64,000 bases of DNA, taken from the NCBI GenBank assembly GCA_051891855.1, contig JBJFFP010000082.1:13634-77633 (forward strand), read 5' to 3'. This DNA comes from SFDP01 sp051891855 (lineage in GTDB: Bacteria > Bacillota > Clostridia > Lachnospirales > Lachnospiraceae). The notes under the pieces were generated by a model. The model was not told the DNA's origin, ran no database searches, and was given only the letters and a program-made list of their open reading frames with translations. A program made the translations under genes and the position numbers. This document shows positions 17,399 to 26,592 of the stretch, piece after piece; position 1 is the stretch's first letter, and every line of letters begins with the position of its first letter.

Positions 17399-19698
17399 AA
17401 AAAAGAATCAGAATGACAGCAGGACTGCTGGCCCTTGCCATGGCACTGACAGCCTGTGGCGGACAGAAAACAAAGGAAAATGAAGTTCAGCAGGAATCCC
17501 TGTTCAATAAGGAGTATGTTTTCCGGGAAGAAGAATTTGAACTGACCGATAATGTGGATAATCTGATGCAGATTACAGTGGTTGGGGATACCATCTATAC
17601 CGAGGAAGCAAACTATAGCATGAGTGGGGGAGCTGCAAGGCTGGAAGAAGCTGATACTGGGGAAGAGACGGGGGCTGCCGAAAATGTTGAGGAAGGATAT
17701 ATCCTGGTTTTTACGGCTTATGATCTGAAAGGGAATCAGCTTAGACGGTTTGAAAATAAACTTCCTGCTAATTGCGGGCCGGGAAGTATGACTGCAGACA
17801 GTCAGGGAAATATTTATTCGGTCTACAGCCACTATGGCACAGGAGATGATGGAAATGAGGATTATCGGGTATATTTGCAGGGGCACTCTCCGGAGGGCCA
17901 GGAGCTGTTTACCCTTTGGCTGAATGAAAACCAGTCTCCGGATGAATATTATTATGTAAATTCCCTTATCTGTACGGAAGATGGCAGATTGATTCTGGAG
18001 TCAGGAAGTACCATAGAAATATATGATTCACAGGGAACTGAGCTTGGCCGAATTGATAATAAGGAAGGCGGACAGCTGCTGAAAATCAGAGGAGATGTAT
18101 TTATCACTTTGGAAGGCGATGGTGAGAATGCCTTTTTACAGACCATAGACTTGGAAAGCGGCCAAAGGGGAGAAAAGCAGGAGCTTCCTTTTCCCATTTA
18201 TTCTTATAACTATATGAGCGGTAGCTTTTATGATTTTTATTTATCCAATGAAAAGGGGATTTTCGGTTTCAATCTGGGAGATGCAGAGCCAACCATGATT
18301 ATGGATTTTCTATCCTCAGATTTTGCCAGCTATGGAATGAGCAATGTGTCATTTTTGGATGAAGATAATTTTATTGCACTGTATTATGGTGAAGAGGGCT
18401 CAAAGCTCAGCCGTTTTGTGAAGATTCCGGCAGAAGAAGTGGTGGAAAAGAAAGAAATTATCCTGGGCTGCTACTATCTGGACAGTGCGGTAAAAACTCA
18501 GGCCATGAAATTTAATAAGGAGAGTAATACTCACCGAATCGTATTCATGGATTATTCTGAATATAATACAGAGGAAGACTATACTATCGGTTTAAACAGA
18601 CTAAATTCGGATATTGCCTCCGGTAAGGTTCCCGATATTGTGGCACTGCAGAATGGAATGCCCGTAGAAAGCTATATGGCAAAGGGCTTATTTACCGACT
18701 ACTATGAGTTAATGGAGAAAGATTCAACCTTTAAAAAGGAAGATTATCTGCAAAATGTTTTTGAGGCATATTCCATGAATGGCAAGCTGTATCAGATGGT
18801 TCCCAGCTTCTATGTCAGAACGATTGTGGGAAGAACGGAAGATGTGGGAGAGGATTTCAGCTGGACCATGGATGAGGCTCTGGCTCTTCAGGCCTCCAAG
18901 CCGGAAGGAACAGTTCTCTTTACCGATATGATACAGACGGATTTTTTGGGCCAGTGTCTCTTGAACAGCGGAAATGAGTATATTAACTGGGAAACTGGTG
19001 AGTGTAGATTTGATTCCGAAGAGTTTATCCAGATGTTGGAATATGCCAAAACTCTGCCGGAAAAATATAATGAAGAGGATTATTTTGATGAGAGTGTCTG
19101 GCAGGAAAGAGAAACTCAGTACAGGGAAGGAAAGGCAGTTCTCTTTCCCACGGTGTTGAGTAGCTTCAACGATTATGGAAATTGGAAATATGCTACCTTT
19201 GGAGATGACATAACGATGGTAGGCTTTCCCACTAAGGAAGGAAATGGCTCAGCACTGATTTCCAGCTTTAATCTGGCAATCAGTGCACAAAGCGAAGCCC
19301 AGGATGTGGCCTGGCAATTTGTAAAGAGCTTTTTAGAGGAAGAATATCAGGATAATATGGAGTACTTCTTCCCCATTCGGCTGTCAAGTCTTCAAAAGCA
19401 GGCCCAAAAAGCTATGGAAAAGCCTTATTACACCGATAATGAGGGGAATAAGGTGGAATATGATATGACCTATTATGTGGGCAGTATGGAAATTAAGGTT
19501 GATCCCCTGAACAAGGAAGAGACAGACCGGGTTATGGAGTTTCTGCAAAGTATAAATAAAATCAGCAGCTACAATGATGAATTGTTCAACATTGTGTCGG
19601 AAGAGTCCCAAAGCTTTTTACAAGGAGAAAAATCAGCTAAGGAGGCTGCTGAAATTATCCAAAGCAGAGCAAAAATTTATATCAATGAAAATCGATAA
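17395..19698 (+). CDS. ABC transporter substrate-binding lipoprotein with an extra N-terminal domain
   Basis: This 767-residue lipoprotein has a signal ending in the lipobox LTACGG (Cys at about 21). Residues about 30-350 form an extra region rich in beta-strand-like repeats (DLKGNQLRRF, DSQGNIYSVY, DSQGTELGRI), suggestive of a propeller. The part from about 355 (EIILGCYYLD, KVPDIVALQNGMPVESY, DVAWQFVKSFL) is an extracellular solute-binding protein family 1 domain. Typical sugar-binding proteins are 400-450 residues. It starts at GTG overlapping the previous stop. It likely delivers sugar to the permeases at 12580-14395. Confidence 0.82.
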   Translation: MKKRIRMTAGLLALAMALTACGGQKTKENEVQQESLFNKEYVFREEEFELTDNVDNLMQITVVGDTIYTEEANYSMSGGAARLEEADTGEETGAAENVEEGYILVFTAYDLKGNQLRRFENKLPANCGPGSMTADSQGNIYSVYSHYGTGDDGNEDYRVYLQGHSPEGQELFTLWLNENQSPDEYYYVNSLICTEDGRLILESGSTIEIYDSQGTELGRIDNKEGGQLLKIRGDVFITLEGDGENAFLQTIDLESGQRGEKQELPFPIYSYNYMSGSFYDFYLSNEKGIFGFNLGDAEPTMIMDFLSSDFASYGMSNVSFLDEDNFIALYYGEEGSKLSRFVKIPAEEVVEKKEIILGCYYLDSAVKTQAMKFNKESNTHRIVFMDYSEYNTEEDYTIGLNRLNSDIASGKVPDIVALQNGMPVESYMAKGLFTDYYELMEKDSTFKKEDYLQNVFEAYSMNGKLYQMVPSFYVRTIVGRTEDVGEDFSWTMDEALALQASKPEGTVLFTDMIQTDFLGQCLLNSGNEYINWETGECRFDSEEFIQMLEYAKTLPEKYNEEDYFDESVWQERETQYREGKAVLFPTVLSSFNDYGNWKYATFGDDITMVGFPTKEGNGSALISSFNLAISAQSEAQDVAWQFVKSFLEEEYQDNMEYFFPIRLSSLQKQAQKAMEKPYYTDNEGNKVEYDMTYYVGSMEIKVDPLNKEETDRVMEFLQSINKISSYNDELFNIVSEESQSFLQGEKSAKEAAEIIQSRAKIYINENR

Positions 19699-19704
19699 AG
19701 TCAG

Positions 19705-19734
19705 TTGACAAAGTATTTTTCTTTCAGTATCCTA
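19705..19734 (+). promoter_or_regulatory. sigma-A promoter of the valS T-box leader
   Basis: TTGACA (19705-19710) and TATCCT (19729-19734) are separated by 18 bp, just after the lipoprotein stop codon. Transcription would start near 19741, at the beginning of the T-box leader. Confidence 0.65.
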
Positions 19735-19740
19735 ATGATT

Positions 19741-20047
19741 AGACAAAGATAACGACAGGGAGGAGTACAAAGTGCTTCTTGCCAGAGAGAGGAGCCCATA
19801 GGCTGGAAGGCTCCCCCAAGTAAGGCTTTTGGAAGGTAGCCCTGGAATCGGAAGGCTGAACAGGACGAGAGGGAATCAGTAGGCTTTCACGGGTCATCTC
19901 CGTTATCCGATGGAGCTTTCCGGCTGCCTGCCGGGAACCGAAGAGACCTTCTTGCGGGCTTGTGTAACGAGCTTCGGGACAGGTGAACAAAGGTGGTACC
20001 GCGTTAACTACGCCCTTTGACTGAGTAATCAGTCAAAGGGCATTTTT
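19741..20047 (+). promoter_or_regulatory. T-box riboswitch leader of valS (valine specifier GTA)
   Basis: The leader contains the T-box core AGGTGGTACCGCG (19991-20003) and the AGAGAG element of stem I. Its terminator pairs GCCCTTTGACT (20012-20022) with AGTCAAAGGGC (20031-20041) before TTTTT. In stem I, CAGGG pairs with CCCTG, and the AGTA strand of the specifier loop faces GGAAGGTAG. This places a GTA (Val) codon at 19836-19838, matching the downstream valyl-tRNA synthetase. Uncharged tRNA-Val should bind and favour the antiterminator. Confidence 0.93.
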
Positions 20048-20067
20048 GATGAAGGAGATTAAACAAA

Positions 20068-22713
20068 ATGAGTAAAGAACTGGCAAAAACCTATGATCCT
20101 CACAGTATGGAGGACAGGCTGTATCAAAAATGGATGGAGAAGAACTATTTTCACGCAGAGGTGGATCACGGCAAAACCCCCTTTACCATCGTGATTCCTC
20201 CTCCCAACATTACGGGACAGCTGCATATGGGACATGCTCTGGATAATACCATGCAGGATATCCTCATTCGTTTCAAGCGGATGCAGGGCTATAATGCCCT
20301 TTGGCAGCCGGGAACCGACCATGCCAGCATTGCTACCGAGGTTAAGATTATTGAAAAGCTGAAGGAAGAGGGAATCCGCAAGGAAGACCTGGGGCGTGAA
20401 GGCTTTCTGGAAAGAGCCTGGGAGTGGAAGAAGGAATACGGCGGACGGATTATTGAGCAGTTGAAGAAGCTGGGCTCCTCCTGCGATTGGGATAGAGAAC
20501 GATTTACTATGGATGAAGGCTGTAGCAGAGCCGTTACAGAAGTTTTCTGCAAGATGCATGAAAAGGGCTGGATATATAAGGGCAGCCGTATTATTAACTG
20601 GTGTCCTGTCTGCAATACCTCCATTTCCGATGCGGAGGTAGAATATGAGGAGCAGGAGGGAAAATTCTGGCATATCAAGTATCCCATTAAGGATACCCAT
20701 GAATTTCTGGAATTTGCAACCACCCGTCCCGAAACCATGCTGGGGGATACGGCAGTGGCCGTTAATCCTGAGGATGAGCGTTATCAGCATTTAATCGGTA
20801 AAACCGTTATCCTTCCCTTTATCAATCGGGAGATTCCCATTGTGGCGGATGCCTATGTTGATATGGAATTTGGTACCGGTGTGGTAAAAATCACTCCCGC
20901 CCATGACCCTAACGATTTTGAGGTGGGAAAACGGCATAATCTTCCGGAAATCAATATCATGAACGATGATGCTACCATTAATGAAAATGGCGGTAAATTT
21001 GCCGGTATGGATCGCTATGAAGCAAGAAAGGCCATCGTAAGAGAGCTGGAGGAAATGGGGCTTTTGGTTCGTATAGAAGACCATGTACACAACGTAGGTA
21101 CCCATGACCGCTGTAAGACCACCATTGAGCCAATGATCAAGCAGCAGTGGTTTGTGAAAATGGAGGAGCTGATCAAGCCGGCTGTGGAAGCAGTAAAATC
21201 CGGGGATATTCAGCTGGTTCCCGAGAGAATGAATAAGACCTATTTTAACTGGACCGACAATATCCGTGACTGGTGTATCAGCCGTCAGCTCTGGTGGGGA
21301 CATCGGATTCCGGCTTATTATTGTAAAGAGTGCAAAGAAACCATCGTATCAGCCAAAGAGCCCACAACCTGTCCTAAATGCGGCTGTACTCATCTGACTC
21401 AGGATGAAGACACTTTGGATACATGGTTTTCCTCTGCCCTGTGGCCTTTTTCCACCCTTGGCTGGCCAGAGGAAACGGAGGATCTGAAGTATTTTTATCC
21501 CACAGATGTACTGGTAACCGGTTACGATATTATTTTCTTCTGGGTTATTCGGATGATCTTCTCCGGTTATGAACAGATGGGAGAGCGACCCTTTAAGACC
21601 GTTCTTTTCCATGGTCTGGTAAGGGATGCACAGGGAAGAAAAATGTCTAAATCCCTGGGGAATGGTATCGATCCTTTGGAGATTATTGAACAGTATGGCG
21701 CAGATGCCCTAAGATTGACCTTGATTACCGGTAATGCACCGGGGAATGATATGCGTTTTTATCATGAACGGGTTGAGGCCAGCAGAAACTTTGCCAATAA
21801 GGTCTGGAATGCCTCCCGCTTCATTCTGATGAATATGGAAGGGAAAACGATTACTCAGCCAAAGGATTCAGCCCTTGAACCGGCAGATAGGTGGATTCTG
21901 TCCAGATTAAACAGCCTGGTTCAGGAGGTGACCGACAATATGGAAGGCTTTGAGCTGGGGATTGCGGTACAGAAGGTTTATGATTTCATCTGGGATGAGT
22001 TCTGCGACTGGTATATTGAGATGGTAAAACCCCGTCTGTATAACAGTAAGGATGCCGAAAGCAGCAACAGTGCCCTTTGGACCTTGAAGACCGTACTGCT
22101 GGATGCCTTGAAGCTTCTGCATCCTTATATGCCCTTCATAACTGAAGAAATCTTCTGTACCTTACAGGCAGAAGAAGAGTCTGTTATGATCAGCTCCTGG
22201 CCGGTTTACCGGGGAGAAAGAAGCTTTGCAAAAGAAGAGAAAGAGATCGAGCTGATTAAGGAAGCGGTCAGGGGGATTCGGAACGTACGCACCGAGATGA
22301 ACGTACCGCCAAGCAAAAAAGCTATGGTATATGTGGTAAGCGACCAGAAAGAAATTCGTTCTGTTTTTAAGGAAAGTGATCTGTTTTTTGCCACTCTTGC
22401 CTATGCCTCCCAGGTAAAAATCCAGACAGACAAGACAGGGATTGCCGATGATGCCGTATCCGTAGTGATTCCCGGAGCAGTCTGTTACATGCCTTTTGCT
22501 GAGCTTGTGGATATCAGCAAGGAAATTGAACGTTTGGAAAAGGAGGAAAAACGCCTGGAGGGTGAGCTTGCCAGAGTTGACGGTATGCTTAAGAACGAGA
22601 AATTTGTCAGTAAGGCACCAGCGGCTAAGATTGAAGAAGAAAGAGGAAAACAGGCCAAATATCAGCAGATGATGGAGCAGGTAAGAGAAAGGCTTGTACA
22701 GCTTAGAGGCTAA
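20068..22713 (+). CDS. valS: valyl-tRNA synthetase
   Basis: This 881-residue class Ia synthetase charges tRNA-Val in the cytoplasm. It has the HIGH-type motif PNITGQLHMGHAL (about 45-57), the editing-domain TTRPETMLGDTAVAV, a zinc-binding-like CKECKETIVSAKEPTTCPKC region followed by CTH, and KMSKSLGNG (about 525). The C-terminus is a charged coiled-coil (DISKEIERLEKEEKRLEGEL) that contacts tRNA. Length is normal for the family. The ATG follows GAAGGAGATTAAACAAA, directly after the T-box terminator. Confidence 0.98.
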   Translation: MSKELAKTYDPHSMEDRLYQKWMEKNYFHAEVDHGKTPFTIVIPPPNITGQLHMGHALDNTMQDILIRFKRMQGYNALWQPGTDHASIATEVKIIEKLKEEGIRKEDLGREGFLERAWEWKKEYGGRIIEQLKKLGSSCDWDRERFTMDEGCSRAVTEVFCKMHEKGWIYKGSRIINWCPVCNTSISDAEVEYEEQEGKFWHIKYPIKDTHEFLEFATTRPETMLGDTAVAVNPEDERYQHLIGKTVILPFINREIPIVADAYVDMEFGTGVVKITPAHDPNDFEVGKRHNLPEINIMNDDATINENGGKFAGMDRYEARKAIVRELEEMGLLVRIEDHVHNVGTHDRCKTTIEPMIKQQWFVKMEELIKPAVEAVKSGDIQLVPERMNKTYFNWTDNIRDWCISRQLWWGHRIPAYYCKECKETIVSAKEPTTCPKCGCTHLTQDEDTLDTWFSSALWPFSTLGWPEETEDLKYFYPTDVLVTGYDIIFFWVIRMIFSGYEQMGERPFKTVLFHGLVRDAQGRKMSKSLGNGIDPLEIIEQYGADALRLTLITGNAPGNDMRFYHERVEASRNFANKVWNASRFILMNMEGKTITQPKDSALEPADRWILSRLNSLVQEVTDNMEGFELGIAVQKVYDFIWDEFCDWYIEMVKPRLYNSKDAESSNSALWTLKTVLLDALKLLHPYMPFITEEIFCTLQAEEESVMISSWPVYRGERSFAKEEKEIELIKEAVRGIRNVRTEMNVPPSKKAMVYVVSDQKEIRSVFKESDLFFATLAYASQVKIQTDKTGIADDAVSVVIPGAVCYMPFAELVDISKEIERLEKEEKRLEGELARVDGMLKNEKFVSKAPAAKIEEERGKQAKYQQMMEQVRERLVQLRG

Positions 22714-22732
22714 GGCAGGAAGTGCAAGAAGG

Positions 22733-24052
22733 ATGATAACAAGCTATGAAGAAGCGAAAGAATACATTCTTTCCATTCCTAAGTTTACGCAAAAGAATAC
22801 TTGGGAAAGAACCCGTGACTTTTATGAATTTTTAGGAAAGCCGGGAAAGGCCAGCAGGATAATTCATGTGGCAGGAACCAACGGAAAGGGCTCGGTCTGT
22901 GCCTACATGGATTCCTGCCTGAAGGTAGGGGGAGTCAGTGTGGGAATGTTTACTTCCCCTCATCTGGTAAACATACGGGAGAGGATACGGTTAAATCAGG
23001 AGTGGATCAATGAGGAGGACTTTTTAACCACCTTTCACCGATTGGAAAAGGAGCTGCAGGAATATAGGAGAAAAAGCTCTTTTTCGGAGACTGCGGGAGA
23101 GGACTACCACCCCACCTTTTTTGAGTGGATGTTTTTTTTATGTATGCTGTATTTTCAGGAAAAACAGCCGGAAGTGATTCTGCTGGAAACAGGACTGGGA
23201 GGGAAACTGGATGCAACAAATGTAATCGATGCCCCTAAAGTAGCAGTCATCACCTCTATCGGCATGGATCATACCCAATATCTGGGGAATACTCTGGAAG
23301 AAATTGCCGGTGAAAAGGCCGGAATTATCAAACCGGGCAGCCGGGTGGTTTATGCGGCTATGAACCCTTCTGTTGAGGCAATAATGAAAAAAAAGACAGA
23401 GGAATGTGGGTGTTTATCACGAAGGGTGTCAAAACCAGCGAAGACGAGCCTGGATTTGGGGAATAAAAGGATTGATTTTTCTTTTACTTCTCGTTATTAT
23501 GGATATATTCCGATTTGCTTGAGTACAATCGCGGGATATCAGACAAAAAATGCAGCCCTGGCTCTCGCCTCTCTGGAGGAGGCAGGGCTGATTTTAAAAC
23601 CCCATCAGTTAAAGGAAGGGTTAGCAGGCTGCCGGTGGGAAGGGCGGATGGAAGAGGTACTGCCCGGAGTCGTTTTGGATGGAGCCCATAATAGGGAAGG
23701 CATAGAAGCTTTTCTGGAAACGGTGGCCATGGATGGCTGTGGGGGAAAGCGCTGGCTTCTATTTTCCGTGGTACAGGATAAGGAGGCACAAATGATGGCC
23801 GCCGCCATAAAGGAGTCCGGTTTATTTGAATATATTCAGGCTGTACCCCTGGAAAACAAAAGAGGACTTTCTAAAGAGAAGCTGAGGAGTTTGTTTGGAC
23901 ATTGGCAGATAAGGGTGGGGGAGGATGTTCCCACAGCATTGAAGGAGCTGCTTGGGCTACGAAAGCAGGAGGATATTGTTTATGTGGCCGGGTCCTTATA
24001 TCTGGTTGGGCAGGTGAAGGAATATCTGGCGACGGAAGAATTGCGGTGCTGA
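22733..24052 (+). CDS. folC: folylpolyglutamate synthase / dihydrofolate synthase
   Basis: This 439-residue Mur-ligase-like enzyme adds glutamate to folates. It has the P-loop HVAGTNGKGSVCAYM, FTSPHLVNIRERIR, LLETGLGGKLDATN, TSIGMDHTQYLG, GEKAGIIKPG and LDGAHNREG. The ATG at 22733 (MITSYEEAKEYIL) is chosen; an in-frame ATG at 22694 lies inside valS. It is 20 nt after the valS stop, the common valS-folC pairing in Firmicutes, so its expression probably also depends on the T-box. Confidence 0.95.
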   Translation: MITSYEEAKEYILSIPKFTQKNTWERTRDFYEFLGKPGKASRIIHVAGTNGKGSVCAYMDSCLKVGGVSVGMFTSPHLVNIRERIRLNQEWINEEDFLTTFHRLEKELQEYRRKSSFSETAGEDYHPTFFEWMFFLCMLYFQEKQPEVILLETGLGGKLDATNVIDAPKVAVITSIGMDHTQYLGNTLEEIAGEKAGIIKPGSRVVYAAMNPSVEAIMKKKTEECGCLSRRVSKPAKTSLDLGNKRIDFSFTSRYYGYIPICLSTIAGYQTKNAALALASLEEAGLILKPHQLKEGLAGCRWEGRMEEVLPGVVLDGAHNREGIEAFLETVAMDGCGGKRWLLFSVVQDKEAQMMAAAIKESGLFEYIQAVPLENKRGLSKEKLRSLFGHWQIRVGEDVPTALKELLGLRKQEDIVYVAGSLYLVGQVKEYLATEELRC

Positions 24053-24079
24053 TTTTGACAGCAGAGAAGTGAGGAAATG

Positions 24080-24226
24080 ATGATAAATTTTGAAGAGGAA
24101 TTGAAGAAGTTTCATCTCAGCCTGGAAATAGAAGAGGCAGAAGATGCTTTATATAGAAAGAATCTGACGGATATTGCAGATTTAGTTGTGGAAATCGTTA
24201 AGGAAGTTAAAGAGGACAAAGAGTAG
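24080..24226 (+). CDS. small acidic hypothetical protein (48 aa)
   Basis: An ORF of 48 residues (MINFEEELKKFHLSLEIEEA..., ending EVKEDKE) has GTGAGGAAATG just before the ATG. It sits 27 nt after folC and 11 nt before the next gene, which supports it as a real cistron. It is strongly acidic and helical, with no recognised domain. An alternative ATG three bases upstream is out of frame. Confidence 0.6.
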   Translation: MINFEEELKKFHLSLEIEEAEDALYRKNLTDIADLVVEIVKEVKEDKE

Positions 24227-24237
24227 AGGAAACAGAG

Positions 24238-25692
24238 ATGAGATGTTATAACTGTGGTTGTGATTTGACAGGACATAATTTCTGTACAAATTGCAAGGTA
24301 GACGTAACAAACTATAAGCTTGTCGTCAGTGCATCCAATCTGTTTTACAATGATGGTTTGGAGAAAGCCAGGGTACGGGATCTTACCGGTGCCGTTTCCA
24401 GTCTGCGTCAATGCTTAAAGCTGAATAAGAACCATGTGGATGCCAGAAACCTTTTAGGACTGGTGTATTTTGAATTGGGAGAATCGGTCCAGGCCTTGAA
24501 TGAGTGGGTGATCAGTAAGAATCTGCAAGCAAAAAAGAATGTGGCAGATGATTATCTGAATCTGATTCAGAGCAATCCAGGAAAGCTGGATGCTCTAAAT
24601 GCAACCATTAAGAAATTCAATCAGGCTTTGACCTATTGCTATCAGGGAAGCCTGGATTTGGCAGTGATTCAGCTAAAGAAGGTTTTGTCCATGAATCCCA
24701 AATATTTGCAGGCCCATCAATTGCTGGCACTTCTTTATCTGCAGAGTGAGGAATGGACCAAAGCACGTAAGGAGCTGGACAGGTGCCTGAAAATTGATAT
24801 TAATAATACCATAGCTTTACGTTATACCCAGGAAATCGACCAGATTCTGGGAGAGAATGGAGCTTCCGGCATATCAGGAAACGGTGGAGGTAAGAGTAGA
24901 GCCAAAATTAAGGAATCAGGAACAAAAAGCAAAAGCGTCAGTGAAGAGGCCTATCAGTATCAGAGCGGCAACGAAACGATTATTCAGCCTTACAAGGTTT
25001 CGGAAAGACGGGCAGCAGCTTCCATTGGGAATCTGATTATCGGTATCTGCATAGGACTTGCCGTAGCCTGGTTTTTGATCCTGCCGGCCAGAATCCAGAA
25101 TGCAAAGGCCGGTGTAAACGAAGAGATGAAGGCGGTCAGTGAGCAGCTGGATGTGAAATCGGCTACCATCAGTGAGCTGGAGAGTAAGGTGAAGGTGCTG
25201 GAAAGTGAGAAGCAGAAGCTGGAAGGACAGCTGGAGGGCTTCGTGGGCACAGGAGGCACTCTGGAGGATGTGAATAATCTGCTTCAGGCAGTAAGAATTT
25301 ATATGGAGACACCGAATGAAACGGTAAAAATCGGTGAGTATCTGGAAAAAATCAATCCGGAATCGGTGAGTGAAGGCTCGTCAGAATCCTTTACGACACT
25401 CTATGATCTGTTGATTAAAGAGGTGGGTCCCCGGATAGGAACCCAGTATTATGAAGATGGTATGGATGCTTACCAAAGTGGAAATTATCAGCGGGCTATA
25501 GACGAACTGACCAGAGCGGTGACTTATGATGAGACCAATTCAGATGCACTGTTTAATCTGGGCAATGCCTATCGTAAGCTGGAAAGAGATGAGGAGGCAA
25601 TTCAGGTTTATGAGAGGGTGATTGAGCTCTTTCCGACTACGGAAAAGGCAAATCGAGCCCAGTCCTATATTAATGAATTAACAGTTGAATAA
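24238..25692 (+). CDS. zinc-ribbon and TPR-repeat membrane protein
   Basis: This 484-residue protein has an N-terminal zinc-ribbon (CX2C at C3/C6 and CX2C at C16/C19). TPR-like repeats follow (about 35-200: AVSSLRQCLKLNKNHVDARN, YLQAHQLLALLYLQSEEW). Then come a Gly/Ser/Lys-rich linker, one membrane segment (IGICIGLAVAWFLILP, about 262-280) and a coiled coil (about 285-335). The C-terminal TPRs include ALFNLGNAYRKLERDEEAI. It is probably a scaffold anchored with the ribbon and first TPRs inside. Function is not known. A terminator separates it from the sporulation operon downstream. Confidence 0.72.
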   Translation: MRCYNCGCDLTGHNFCTNCKVDVTNYKLVVSASNLFYNDGLEKARVRDLTGAVSSLRQCLKLNKNHVDARNLLGLVYFELGESVQALNEWVISKNLQAKKNVADDYLNLIQSNPGKLDALNATIKKFNQALTYCYQGSLDLAVIQLKKVLSMNPKYLQAHQLLALLYLQSEEWTKARKELDRCLKIDINNTIALRYTQEIDQILGENGASGISGNGGGKSRAKIKESGTKSKSVSEEAYQYQSGNETIIQPYKVSERRAAASIGNLIIGICIGLAVAWFLILPARIQNAKAGVNEEMKAVSEQLDVKSATISELESKVKVLESEKQKLEGQLEGFVGTGGTLEDVNNLLQAVRIYMETPNETVKIGEYLEKINPESVSEGSSESFTTLYDLLIKEVGPRIGTQYYEDGMDAYQSGNYQRAIDELTRAVTYDETNSDALFNLGNAYRKLERDEEAIQVYERVIELFPTTEKANRAQSYINELTVE

Positions 25693-25708
25693 AAGCAGGG
25701 TACAAAAG

Positions 25709-25737
25709 AGAGTCGGGAAGAAAACCGGCTCTTTTTT
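25709..25737 (+). terminator. Rho-independent terminator before spoIIAA
   Basis: AGAGTCGG pairs with CCGGCTCT around an A-rich loop (one G-U pair), followed by TTTTTT ending at 25737. It lies 22 nt before the spoIIAA start, leaving almost no room for a separate spoIIA promoter. That promoter may lie inside the TPR gene. Confidence 0.75.
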
Positions 25738-25758
25738 ATGATGAAAGGGAGGGAAAGT

Positions 25759-26082
25759 ATGGAACAGCAGCAGTACAAGGTAATTGATGACTATCTTTGC
25801 ATTAAAATGCCCAGAGAGATTGATCATCATAATGCGGAAATCATCAGCCGTAATGCAGACCGATTTATCTGTGGCAGGCAGATAAATCATATTGTATTTG
25901 ATTTTGAGGAAACGGATTTTATGGACAGCTCGGGTATAGGAATTATTGCGGGGAGGTATAAGAAACTCAGTATTTTCGGAGGTCAGGTCTATGTGGTTAA
26001 TGCAGGAAGTCAGGTGAAAAGAATCCTGCTGTTGTCGGGGCTGCAAAAATATGTTGTCTGGATGAAGAAGGAAAAACACTGA
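25759..26082 (+). CDS. spoIIAA: anti-sigma F factor antagonist SpoIIAA
   Basis: This 107-residue STAS-domain protein shows FDFEETDFMDSSGIGIIAGR, where S58 is the serine phosphorylated by SpoIIAB. When dephosphorylated (by SpoIIE) it releases sigma F in the forespore. The ATG at 25759 has AAAGGGAGGGAAAGT upstream; an in-frame ATG at 25738 overlaps the terminator. It is first in the spoIIA operon. Confidence 0.96.
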   Translation: MEQQQYKVIDDYLCIKMPREIDHHNAEIISRNADRFICGRQINHIVFDFEETDFMDSSGIGIIAGRYKKLSIFGGQVYVVNAGSQVKRILLLSGLQKYVVWMKKEKH

Positions 26083-26104
26083 GTCTCGGGAAAGGAGAAA
26101 AGAC

Positions 26105-26569
26105 ATGGAAACCAGAGGAAAAATAAGAACTGAAAATCAAATGAAGCTTACCTTTGATGCCAAATCGGAAAATGAGAGTCTGGCCAGAGTTGCCGTGGCG
26201 GCGTTTATCACCCACCTGGATCCCACACTGGAGGAAATGGCCGATGTGAAGACTGCGGTAAGTGAGGCAGTAACCAATGCCATTATTCATGGCTATGAGG
26301 AGGGAGAGGGGACGGTATACATAAGCTGTAGGCTGCAGGGAGATCTGTTGGAAGTAAAAGTAGAGGATGAAGGCAGGGGAATCGAGGATATTGATCGTGC
26401 CCTGGAGCCTCTTTTTACCACAAAGCCGGAAAAGGAACGCTCCGGAATGGGATTTTCCTTTATGGAGGCCTTTATGGATGAGCTGGAGGTGATATCAGCT
26501 CCCGGAGAGGGAACCTGTGTAATGATGAAAAAAAAGCTGGGCACCGGTGGTTGGTTTGAGGTGGAATAG
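26105..26569 (+). CDS. spoIIAB: anti-sigma F factor SpoIIAB (serine kinase)
   Basis: This 154-residue GHKL kinase binds sigma F and phosphorylates SpoIIAA. It shows SENESLARVAVAAF, the N-box EAVTNAIIHGYEE, VEDEGRGIEDI and SGMGFSFMEAFMDE. The first 12 residues are an extension compared with the Bacillus protein. The ATG has GGGAAAGGAGAAAAGAC upstream. It sits between spoIIAA and sigF as in all endospore formers. Confidence 0.97.
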   Translation: METRGKIRTENQMKLTFDAKSENESLARVAVAAFITHLDPTLEEMADVKTAVSEAVTNAIIHGYEEGEGTVYISCRLQGDLLEVKVEDEGRGIEDIDRALEPLFTTKPEKERSGMGFSFMEAFMDELEVISAPGEGTCVMMKKKLGTGGWFEVE

Positions 26570-26592
26570 CCTGATGCAGAATGGAGGAAAGG

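Noticed and set aside
20059..20790. 243-residue minus-strand frame
   Set aside because: Antisense shadow of valS; no ribosome site or domain.
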